A stretch of DNA of 64,000 nt from UBA935 sp031555615 (GTDB lineage Bacteria > Bacillota > Clostridia > Lachnospirales > Lachnospiraceae): positions 17,558 through 81,557 of the forward strand of contig JAVBUF010000044.1 in assembly GCA_031555615.1 (NCBI GenBank), given 5' to 3'. Position numbers and translations under genes: made by a program. The notes beneath the pieces are model-generated. The model was given only the letters and a program-made list of their open reading frames with translations, was not told the origin of the DNA and searched no databases. Positions 36,037 through 42,770 of the stretch are shown here, piece after piece. Every line of letters starts with the position of its first letter. Position 1 is the stretch's first letter.

Positions 36037-36038
36037 TA

Positions 36039-36099
36039 GCGTGAGAAGAATTACTAAGGTGTGAAAATACCACACCTAAGTAATGCGATAGTCTCACGC
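36039..36099. other. Long two-tier hairpin between sheath and tube genes
   Basis: GCGTGAGA pairs with TCTCACGC as the outer stem. Inside it, ATTACTAAGGTGTG pairs with CCACACCTAAGTAAT around a six-base loop. There is no T-run, so a terminator is unlikely. It begins two bases after the sheath stop and ends 44 bases before the tube ATG. It could act in RNA processing or stability to adjust the sheath:tube ratio. Confidence 0.7.
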
Positions 36100-36142
36100 G
36101 GCGCACTATCTAAGCTGAGAAAAGATAAGAAAGGAAAAAATT

Positions 36143-36574
36143 ATGAGAGATATGGTTTATCCCCATGGCAGTTTTCGGTATAAGCTGGAAATTGATGGGA
36201 TGGATGCAGGGGGCTTTTCGGAGGTATCCGGATTTGATGCTACCGTAGAAATAAAAGAATACCGGGAGGGCGATATGCCCCAGACCCCCAGTAAGGTACC
36301 GGGATTAAAGAAATATGGAAACATTACGCTGAAACAGGGCCTGGTGGACTCTACCGTGCTGTACGACTGGATCATGGAAGGAGTGGAAGGGGCGGTACAT
36401 CGTACCACCATCACCATTACCCTGCAGGACCAGACCGAAACGGATGTGGCCTCCTGGCAGGTAATCAATGCCTGGCCGACGAAGTATACAGCCCCCAGCT
36501 TTAACGCCGGTTCATCGGAAGTATCTATTGAAACATTGGAAATCGCCCACGAAGGCATGACCAGAGTTATGTAA
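36143..36574 (+). CDS. CIS inner tube protein (T4 gp19-like)
   Basis: A 143-residue tube subunit. It has FRYKLEIDGMDAGGFSEVSGFDA at the start, KYGNITLKQGLVDSTVLYDW in the middle, and the ending WPTKYTAPSFNAGSSEVSIETLEIAHEGM, all typical of the gp19/Hcp-like tube family. It lies directly after the sheath gene with AAGGAAAA as ribosome site, and no separate CIS-type promoter is seen. Stacked hexamers form the tube carrying the cargo. Confidence 0.95.
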   Translation: MRDMVYPHGSFRYKLEIDGMDAGGFSEVSGFDATVEIKEYREGDMPQTPSKVPGLKKYGNITLKQGLVDSTVLYDWIMEGVEGAVHRTTITITLQDQTETDVASWQVINAWPTKYTAPSFNAGSSEVSIETLEIAHEGMTRVM

Positions 36575-36614
36575 AAGAAAGGAATCCCGGGATTGAGTTG
36601 AAAACTCAAGGGAA

Positions 36615-36675
36615 GTGTGTCGTCTCATTGATGGAAGGTCAATGGGATGATACACATGGGACCTTTCTTTTTTTG
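36615..36675 (+). terminator. Terminator after the tube gene
   Basis: GTGTGTCGTCTCATTGA pairs (with three G-U) with TCAATGGGATGATACAC, followed after a few bases by a run of T. Confidence 0.75.
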
Positions 36676-36729
36676 TATATAAAAAGATGGAAAATAGTAA
36701 AAGAAATAAGAATTTTCAAGCTGTTTTGT

Positions 36730-36776
36730 TGGACATGTGATGGACATATGATGGACATGGGATGTTAGGATATAAA
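36730..36776 (+). promoter_or_regulatory. Three TGGACA direct repeats at 11-base period before secreted paralogue 2
   Basis: TGGACA occurs at 36730, 36741 and 36752, always 11 bases apart, within near-identical 11-mers. A possible -10 box TATAAA starts at 36771. This is a one-turn direct-repeat array, as used by SARP-type activators. It lies about 105 bases before the start codon. Confidence 0.65.
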
Positions 36777-36879
36777 AAAAGCCATTTTATGATAGTGCAA
36801 ACTTCAGATTATGGAAGGAATGCAAGTTAAGAATAAAAAAGAAAAACAAAAAAACAGACTGGAAAAGGAGATTTTAGTT

Positions 36880-37725
36880 ATGAGAAAGAAGCCCTTGAAA
36901 GCAATGGTAATTATGCTGAGCATGATATTCTATGTTATGCTGTCAGCAGGTAATGGAATGAAAGTAAAGGCTGCCGGAACGACACATCTGTTGTCTGATA
37001 TTATTGACAAAAAAACGCAGGCATTAGAGGTTGGTGATATTGTGGAAAATGATCTGGATGTACAAACGTATGATGGTTATGTGTTTAGGTATTACACCTC
37101 TTTTGTTAATTTTGATGAACTTAATACCAATTTTATATATATGGATTTCCTAATGAGTCAAGGTGAAACATTTACAGTTTCTTCAGCATTGGGTTCTGAT
37201 GTATCAAAATTATCGATTGTAGGTATGAAGGTTTTGGGTAACTCTATATATTTCAGTCTTGAACCCTATTCAGAAAAAACAGTAGAATCGACGGCCGCAT
37301 CTGCAGGGGTGGCGTGTGCACATACCTGCGAATGGATAACCGAAACAGAAGCAAGTGAGATTTTCGATGGTGTGATGGCCTATGAATGTACAAAGTGCGG
37401 AGCCATTACAGATTACATGGCCGGCGGAACCGGCTCCGCGTCGGCATATGCAGTATTCAATAAAAATACTGTAACCAAGGTGAATCAGGCGAAGGCTGGA
37501 GAAACTGTACAGATCAATACACAGATCTGGACAAGTTTTTCTAAAGAAGTAATGAAAGCAATCGCGGCACGGAGAGATATTAATATAGAGCTGACATACC
37601 GGTTAGCCGGACAAACCTGGCAGATCAGGATACCAGCAGAAGCCGCAGTACCTGCAGATGTTGACTTTGCAGGATTTAGCGGTTATCTGGCCGGTTTATA
37701 CGGAAAGAATCAGCAGGAAAAATAA
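36880..37725 (+). CDS. Secreted CIS-locus paralogue 2
   Basis: A 281-residue exported protein from the ATG at 36880, which follows AAAAGGAG; the upstream ATG at 36811 would bury the signal peptide. The signal peptide spans residues 1-31 (VKA-A). It has a variable middle region, then the conserved C-terminal part: Cys-x-His, DGVMAYECTKCG, GSASAYAVFNKN, WTSFSKEVMKAIAARRDI, IPAEAAVPADV and GFSGYLAGLYGK. It differs clearly from copies 3 and 4 in the middle domain. It is monocistronic between the tube terminator and its own terminator. Confidence 0.8.
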   Translation: MRKKPLKAMVIMLSMIFYVMLSAGNGMKVKAAGTTHLLSDIIDKKTQALEVGDIVENDLDVQTYDGYVFRYYTSFVNFDELNTNFIYMDFLMSQGETFTVSSALGSDVSKLSIVGMKVLGNSIYFSLEPYSEKTVESTAASAGVACAHTCEWITETEASEIFDGVMAYECTKCGAITDYMAGGTGSASAYAVFNKNTVTKVNQAKAGETVQINTQIWTSFSKEVMKAIAARRDINIELTYRLAGQTWQIRIPAEAAVPADVDFAGFSGYLAGLYGKNQQEK

Positions 37726-37761
37726 GGATGATGACAACAGAAAACAAATAATGAGAAATAG

Positions 37762-37797
37762 AAGGCCGAGACTGAAAAAGTCCCGGCCTTTTTTTGA
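37762..37797 (+). terminator. Terminator after secreted paralogue 2
   Basis: AAGGCCGAGACT and AGTCCCGGCCTT form the stem, followed by TTTTT. Confidence 0.85.
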
Positions 37798-37811
37798 TAG
37801 ATAGATTGGTA

Positions 37812-37857
37812 GTGTAGAGAAAAGTATAGAGAAATGTATAGTATCCTCGGATAAAAT
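37812..37857 (+). promoter_or_regulatory. CIS promoter 3 for the baseplate operon
   Basis: Here three repeats stand in phase: GTGTAG at 37812, GTATAG at 37824 and GTATAG at 37836, each 12 bases apart. Ten bases later is TAAAAT at 37852-37857. The first gene starts at 37888. Confidence 0.85.
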
Positions 37858-37887
37858 AAGAAAAACAATAAAGAAAGGACAAAGAAC

Positions 37888-38259
37888 ATGGCATTTGAAA
37901 CAGAATTTTCCTTTGTATTACCAAAAGGCTACCGGGATCAGGAAGGAAATCTTCACAAAGAAGGAATTATGCGCCTGGCTAATGCAGCCGATGAGATATT
38001 ACCCTTAAAGGACCCCAAAGTACAGCAGAACCCCGGTTATCTGACCATCATTTTACTGGCCAGAGTGGTTACAAGACTGGGGGATCTGCCCCATGTGGAT
38101 ACTCAGGTGGTGGAAAAACTATATACTGCCGATCTGGCCTATCTGCAGGACTTTTACCAGCGGATCAATGCTCTGGAGGTGCCCTGCTACGAATGCATCT
38201 GCCCTGAGTGCGGCAAAAAGGTGAAGGTACCGGTAAATTTTATGGAGGCCGCTTACTAG
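37888..38259 (+). CDS. Phage tail assembly protein (T4 baseplate-like family)
   Basis: A 123-residue protein resembling the family found first in many CIS baseplate operons: FSFVLPKGYRDQEGNLHKEGIMRLANAADEI, NPGYLTIILLARVVTRLG, VEKLYTADLAYLQDFYQRIN. A four-cysteine knuckle (CYECICPECGKK) sits at the C-terminus. It is the first gene of the operon running to 47309. The 3' end overlaps the next frame by 52 bases, see the following entry. Confidence 0.85.
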   Translation: MAFETEFSFVLPKGYRDQEGNLHKEGIMRLANAADEILPLKDPKVQQNPGYLTIILLARVVTRLGDLPHVDTQVVEKLYTADLAYLQDFYQRINALEVPCYECICPECGKKVKVPVNFMEAAY

Positions 38260-38435
38260 AAACCTACCCAGCCGAAAAGCTATATCGTGAGGCGGCATTT
38301 ATCGGCTACTATCTGCACTGGTCCCGCCAGGAGATCCTGTCCTTAAGTCATTTGGAGCGGATCAGATGGTGCCGGCAGATATCACAGATCAACAGGGAGC
38401 TGAATAACGAACCGGAAAATATCTTTGCGGTTTAA
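38208..38435 (+). CDS. DUF6760-like CIS protein, possibly made by -1 frameshift
   Basis: The conserved part is YPAEKLYREAAFIGYYLHWSRQEILSLSH followed by ERIRWCRQI, which matches the short DUF6760 proteins that follow the tail assembly gene in other CIS clusters. The only start in frame is a GTG at 38208 without a visible ribosome site, deep inside the preceding gene. The frame is -1 relative to that gene, and C-AAA-AAG at 38214-38220 is close to a slippery heptamer. It may be made as a fusion by frameshifting, or by coupled initiation. Confidence 0.7.
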   Translation: MRQKGEGTGKFYGGRLLETYPAEKLYREAAFIGYYLHWSRQEILSLSHLERIRWCRQISQINRELNNEPENIFAV

Positions 38436-38454
38436 AAAGGAAGTGGCCAAAGAT

Positions 38455-38889
38455 ATGAAAAAAATCAAATTGTTCAGAAACTATCAGTATCTTTCCGATG
38501 CCAATTACCTGGTGGTAATCAATAATATGCTTCTGGGTTTTTCCAGGGTAAAAAACCTCTCTTGCCAGCAGGAGCGGGAAAATGTGGAAGAAGGCGGAGA
38601 GGAAGTGCCGATATCCGTTGAGGCAGTGAGCCAGAAAATGGAGACCCTGATTTTGGAAAAAGCAGTTGCCGTGGATTTGGAAAGTATTCTGGCCCGAACC
38701 CTGGTTCCCGGCTGTGAAATTTATGGGATGTGCCTGTTGATTATGACCGGTGACCGGAAGATCAGAAAAACATTTTTTATGGAAAACGGAATTGTGGTGA
38801 AAAGGAGTTTTTCCGATCTGAATGCCGAAAGCGGAGACATTTTCCGGCTGAGCCTGGAAATCAGTCATACGGGATTGGTAGAGATATGA
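38455..38889 (+). CDS. Divergent tube-like CIS protein
   Basis: About 144 residues from the ATG at 38455; an ATG at 38425 overlaps the previous gene. The start LFRNYQYLSDANYLVVINNMLLGFSRVKNLS parallels the tube family start (idG..gFseVsGl). The end VKRSFSDLNAESGDIFRLSLEISHTGLVEI parallels its closing strand pair. A helical or loop insertion lies in the middle. It is likely the tube-baseplate adaptor or first tube ring, an inference from this alignment by eye and from gene order. Confidence 0.6.
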   Translation: MKKIKLFRNYQYLSDANYLVVINNMLLGFSRVKNLSCQQERENVEEGGEEVPISVEAVSQKMETLILEKAVAVDLESILARTLVPGCEIYGMCLLIMTGDRKIRKTFFMENGIVVKRSFSDLNAESGDIFRLSLEISHTGLVEI

Positions 38890-39620
38890 TCAAGATCAAA
38901 GAAAAATGGCTGTCGCTGGCCGAAAAAATCAAAAATACCTTTGCCCGGAAAATACTTGGTAAATATCAGCCCGCTGCGGTTCCTTACTATGACAGTGCCT
39001 ATATGGTTCTGCTGGCAGTGGGGAAAAAGCAGCGGGGGGAAATCGTCCCCCTGTATGCCCGGAGCCAATATATTAACTATCAGGTGAAACAGTATGCGGC
39101 TAAGGAAATCATCCGGGAGATCAGGGTGGAAACCAGGCCGGTGGATGGGATAAGCATCTTCCAGACCTACAATCCGGCCAGGTTTTTTGAAAGCATGAAT
39201 GTTTCTACCAAAAGGGAATGGGGAAAAATATTTTACACCTTCAGTAAAGAGTATGAAACCTTTTACCGGCAGCAGTATCACAAAGGACCGGAGCTGGAAT
39301 CGGAAGTTGGGGAAACCGGACTGGTGGTAAAAAAGGAAGTGCGGGAGGAAGAAGAATTCCATATCAGGGCGGGGGTGATTTATCAGGAAACAGAAACCAG
39401 GTACCGGGAGCAGGAAACTCATGTTAAAGAACTGGCGGAAAAAGTGGAAAACTGTATTCAGAGGATTGCCCGGCAGGAAGAAACGGTTAAAAAGCAGATA
39501 CTCATGCAATCGGACCGGCAGCCGGCCCAAATCGACGTAAATATCAGCAAAATCACCAGTGAAGTTATGGAAAATCTGCGGCGTCATCTGGAGCTTGAAC
39601 GAATGCGGCATGGATACTAA
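38886..39620 (+). CDS. CIS-associated protein with C-terminal helical motif (unknown)
   Basis: A 244-residue protein overlapping its neighbour by four bases. The N-terminal ~120 residues are unfamiliar. Residues ~150-210 are highly charged and helical. The final helix EVMENLRRHLELERMRHGY resembles the end of uncharacterised proteins that precede the LysM gene in other CIS operons. The function is unknown, perhaps a baseplate or tube-length component. Confidence 0.65.
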   Translation: MIKIKEKWLSLAEKIKNTFARKILGKYQPAAVPYYDSAYMVLLAVGKKQRGEIVPLYARSQYINYQVKQYAAKEIIREIRVETRPVDGISIFQTYNPARFFESMNVSTKREWGKIFYTFSKEYETFYRQQYHKGPELESEVGETGLVVKKEVREEEEFHIRAGVIYQETETRYREQETHVKELAEKVENCIQRIARQEETVKKQILMQSDRQPAQIDVNISKITSEVMENLRRHLELERMRHGY

Positions 39621-39657
39621 GGAATTCATCTTTTTCAGAAAGGGAAAGGGCAGCTCA

Positions 39658-40311
39658 ATGGCAAAAGCCAAAATCATCGTTTTGAATGAACAGGGAGGAA
39701 CCAAGGCTACTATTGAAGCACTGGTGAATCCCAAAGAGTATTCGTTAAACAACAGTGCTGCCTATGCAGACAAGGAAATTGCGGGAACCAATATTGTCAT
39801 CAGTCAGTTTGTTCATGTGAAGGCCGGGGACTTGAAATTTTCACTTTTTATTGATGAAAGTGCCAAAATGACCATCGTCGGAAGACAGGCGGCAGGAGAC
39901 ATTTCCGGTCGGGTAAAGGAACTGATGGAGTTGGTTTATGTAGATGGAACCCTCCACCGGCCGCCCCATATTCGGTTCCAGTGGGGAAAACTGAACTTTA
40001 AAGGTGTGGTTACCGACGTCAGCAGTAAATTTGTTAAATTTGACCGCAGCGGGAAACCCATCAGGGCAACGGTGGACTTGTCCGTTAAGGAAATCATGGA
40101 TGCCGGTGCCACATCACGAAAAAGTCCCTTTGAATCCCCGGACCGAACCAAGTGCCGAACTGTTACGGCCGGAAAGAGCCTCTTCCATATTGCTTACGAG
40201 GAATATGGCAGTATGGGTGACTGGCGGATCATCGCCCGGGAAAATCAGATGCTGGACCCCCTGGACATTACCAACGGCCGTGTGATCAAGGTGCCGGCTA
40301 TCCTGGAGTGA
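39658..40311 (+). CDS. CIS LysM-containing baseplate/tube adaptor (Afp7-like)
   Basis: A 217-residue protein from the ATG at 39658; the long upstream open stretch overlaps the previous gene and is rejected. The N-terminal domain (ALVNPKEYSLNNSA, GGxxL-like strands) resembles the gp53/Afp7 group. The C-terminal ~50 residues are a LysM motif: RTVTAGKSLFHIAYEEYGSMGDWRIIARENQMLDPLDI. In known CIS it joins the tube to the hub. Confidence 0.88.
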   Translation: MAKAKIIVLNEQGGTKATIEALVNPKEYSLNNSAAYADKEIAGTNIVISQFVHVKAGDLKFSLFIDESAKMTIVGRQAAGDISGRVKELMELVYVDGTLHRPPHIRFQWGKLNFKGVVTDVSSKFVKFDRSGKPIRATVDLSVKEIMDAGATSRKSPFESPDRTKCRTVTAGKSLFHIAYEEYGSMGDWRIIARENQMLDPLDITNGRVIKVPAILE

Positions 40312-40381
40312 TCATGAAGGAAAGCATTTGGCAGCGAAAGCCACAGGAATGGAGGAATTTGCTGCCTGAGGAGACAGAAAA

Positions 40382-41452
40382 ATGGCAGATTTAATGGGTG
40401 CGGTACATACTTATGATACACTCGTCAATAAATACGGGAATTTCCGCGTTCCGGCGGCAAAGATCAAGATTGCCGGGAAGGAAGTGTTTCCCGGCGGCGG
40501 GCTGGGGATAACGGATTTGTCGGTAATCTTATCGGCCGGTGCTTCCGGGAGTGTCAGCTTTACGGTAGGAGGAGCATATGACCGGGGGACCCATGGCTTC
40601 AAAAGCAGCGTAAAGGAATCCTTCGGAATGGGGAAGACAGTAGAAGTAGAACTGGGATATCTGTCGGCCACAACATTACTTTTTAAGGGCTTTATCGCTT
40701 CCGTCAATATGGATTTTTCGGCTGCACCCACCCTGTCGGTCACTGCCATGGATGTCAGCCGGCTGATGATGCAGTCAGGGAACCAGGCAAAATATTTTAA
40801 AGAGAAAAAACATTCGGAAATTGCCGCGGCAGTAATGTCCCCTTACAGTCACCTTTGTACTCTGGAGCAGCAGGCAACTACGGAGGAATTGCAGGAAGCA
40901 TTTTATCAGAGCTGTAATGACTATCAATTTATGACAGAGGAACTGGGAAAAATATTGAACCGGGAGTTTTTGGTGGTGGGAGATAAGGCATATTTTCGCC
41001 AGCCCAAAAGTGTGGCAACAGCAATGATCACCTTAAAATATGGTTATAGTCTGCTGTCCTTCCGGCGCAAGGAGGATTACCTGAAATGCCAGATTGTTGC
41101 GGTGCGGCATGACAGGACCCAGGGAACCACCGTAGTGGAGAGTGAAACGGTTACAGCTAACCAGACCACCCAGTCAGGAACACAGATCCCTAAGGAAATG
41201 CTGGTCAGCGAGAACGCAGTCAGTGATGCCCAGTTGAAGGCTTTAGTCAAGGATGCCGCCCGGAAGAAAAAGGACAAAGCCCAGACAGCCAGCGGAAGCT
41301 GTGTAGGGCTGCCGGAGATTGTCCCCGGACGTTTTATTGATTTGACTGATTTGGATAGTGCGGCTAATGGAAAGTATTACGTTACCCAGGTCAGTCACAG
41401 TTTTGGATCAGGCGGTTTTTTTACCAACTTTGAAGTCGAGGGGTTTGAGTAA
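40382..41452 (+). CDS. CIS baseplate hub (gpD/VgrG N-terminal-like)
   Basis: A 356-residue protein with the late-control/hub fold. The start IKIAGKEVFPGGGLGITDLSVILS and the repeated VELGYLSATTLLFKGFIASVNMDFSAAPTLSVTAMDVSRLMMQ fit. EIVPGRFIDLTDLDSAANGKYYVTQVSHSFGSGGFFTNFEVEGF is the usual ending. With the next gene it makes a split VgrG (hub separate from spike), as in eCIS. Confidence 0.9.
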   Translation: MADLMGAVHTYDTLVNKYGNFRVPAAKIKIAGKEVFPGGGLGITDLSVILSAGASGSVSFTVGGAYDRGTHGFKSSVKESFGMGKTVEVELGYLSATTLLFKGFIASVNMDFSAAPTLSVTAMDVSRLMMQSGNQAKYFKEKKHSEIAAAVMSPYSHLCTLEQQATTEELQEAFYQSCNDYQFMTEELGKILNREFLVVGDKAYFRQPKSVATAMITLKYGYSLLSFRRKEDYLKCQIVAVRHDRTQGTTVVESETVTANQTTQSGTQIPKEMLVSENAVSDAQLKALVKDAARKKKDKAQTASGSCVGLPEIVPGRFIDLTDLDSAANGKYYVTQVSHSFGSGGFFTNFEVEGFE

Positions 41453-41521
41453 TGGCCGATGACAGCTTGTATTTGGGGTTGTGTGATTGTATGAGAAGAA
41501 TGAAGATGGAGCAGTTGTGAT
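41453..41521 (+). other. 22-codon ORF between hub and spike genes
   Basis: ATG at 41453 overlaps the hub stop (TAATG) and reads MADDSLYLGL..., ending with TGA that overlaps the spike ATG at 41520. It may be an upstream coupling peptide, or the original spike N-terminus lost by a frameshift. It is weakly supported. Confidence 0.3.
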
Positions 41522-42311
41522 GGGCTTGTATGAAGAGTGGGGCAGTAAGGTGCGGACAGAGACAAAATGTCAAGGCATTTTGACTGCATTGGTTAAGGAA
41601 AATTGGGATAAAGATCATAAAGGGAAGGTAAAGGTGGAATTTTTTCTCGGGGAGCAGGGAAAAAATGAAACGGCATGGATTCCGGTGGCAGCACCTTATA
41701 CTGCTTCCGGGGCGGGGACTTTTTTTCTGCCGGAGGTGGGCAGTGAGGTGGTGGTGGCATTTGTCAACGGAAATTATGACAAGCCCATTGTAATCGGCAG
41801 TTTGTGGAATGACCAGAAACCCCTGGGGGACACCTTTGTGACCGAAAAAAATACCATCAAGACCATCAGAACGGCTGCCGGGCATGAGATTTTGTTTGAT
41901 GAGACAGAGGATAAGGGGCAGATTACAATACAAACGGCGGGTAAGCTTAAGGTCAATCTGGCAGATGAAAAGAAAGTATTGACTGTCTCGGATGATAAAG
42001 CCAAGACGGGGCTCACCATTGACTTTGAGAACGGGAAAATTGCGTTAAAGGCAGAAAAAGAAATGACATTCACCATCGGTTCAAAAGATTTGATCAAGCT
42101 GGAGGATGGTACGGTGACAATCAAGACTGATACAGTCAAGCTGGAAGGGAGTCAGAGCCTCAGCATGAAAGGGCAGAATACGGAAATCAGGGGCGGCAAT
42201 TCCCTGAATCTGAAATCCGATGCAGCCATGGAAATCAAAGCCGGCGCCACACTGAAGGCAGAGGGCAGTGCGATGACCGAACTGAAGGGCGGTATGGTTA
42301 AAATCAATTAA
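41520..42311 (+). CDS. CIS central spike (gp5/VgrG C-terminal-like)
   Basis: About 263 residues from the ATG at 41520 behind GGAG; TTG at 41487 is an alternative. The OB-fold part contains GKVKVEFFLGEQGKNETAWIPVAAPY, GTFFLPEVGSEVVVAFVNGNYDKPIVIGSLWN. It is followed by a beta-helix of short strands rich in Lys/Thr/Gly (IKTDTVKLEGSQSLSMKGQN) to the end. It forms the needle that the PAAR-like tip caps. No extra effector domain is attached. Confidence 0.92.
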   Translation: MGLYEEWGSKVRTETKCQGILTALVKENWDKDHKGKVKVEFFLGEQGKNETAWIPVAAPYTASGAGTFFLPEVGSEVVVAFVNGNYDKPIVIGSLWNDQKPLGDTFVTEKNTIKTIRTAAGHEILFDETEDKGQITIQTAGKLKVNLADEKKVLTVSDDKAKTGLTIDFENGKIALKAEKEMTFTIGSKDLIKLEDGTVTIKTDTVKLEGSQSLSMKGQNTEIRGGNSLNLKSDAAMEIKAGATLKAEGSAMTELKGGMVKIN

Positions 42312-42341
42312 GATTAATTTGAATTAATTAAGGAGGCAGTT

Positions 42342-42770
42342 ATGAATTATAGTGATCCCCATGCGTTTCTGGGTGTGGGTTTTCGGTTTCCCATTCAGGT
42401 GGATGAGATGACAGGGAGGATGAAAACGGCATCCTATGAAGAGGATATTGTGGAGGCCATCCATATTATTCTGATGACCCGAAAGGGAGAACGGATCATG
42501 CATCCCGAATTTGGCTGCGGTATTCATGAGTATCAGTTTTCGGAAATGGAGTATACCACACTGAAACTGATGGAAGGTGAGGTGAAGCAGGCCCTGATGA
42601 TGTGGGAGCCGAGGATCATTGATGTGGAAGCAGTTGTGGAAGCAGGGAAAGAAGCCGGATGCCTGTTGATTCGGATAGCGTATGTAGTGCGGACAACCAA
42701 TAATCCTTATAATCTGGTTTATCCTTATTACTTATATGAAGGAATGGAGAAAGGAACAGGAATAGAATGA
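42342..42770 (+). CDS. CIS baseplate wedge, gp25-like
   Basis: A 142-residue protein of the gp25/lysozyme-like baseplate family. It has FLGVGFRFPIQVD, SYEEDIVEAIHIILMTRKGERIMHPEFGCGIHEY, which contains the RxGE(R) motif needed for sheath nucleation in relatives. Its stop overlaps the start of the next gene. Confidence 0.93.
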   Translation: MNYSDPHAFLGVGFRFPIQVDEMTGRMKTASYEEDIVEAIHIILMTRKGERIMHPEFGCGIHEYQFSEMEYTTLKLMEGEVKQALMMWEPRIIDVEAVVEAGKEAGCLLIRIAYVVRTTNNPYNLVYPYYLYEGMEKGTGIE

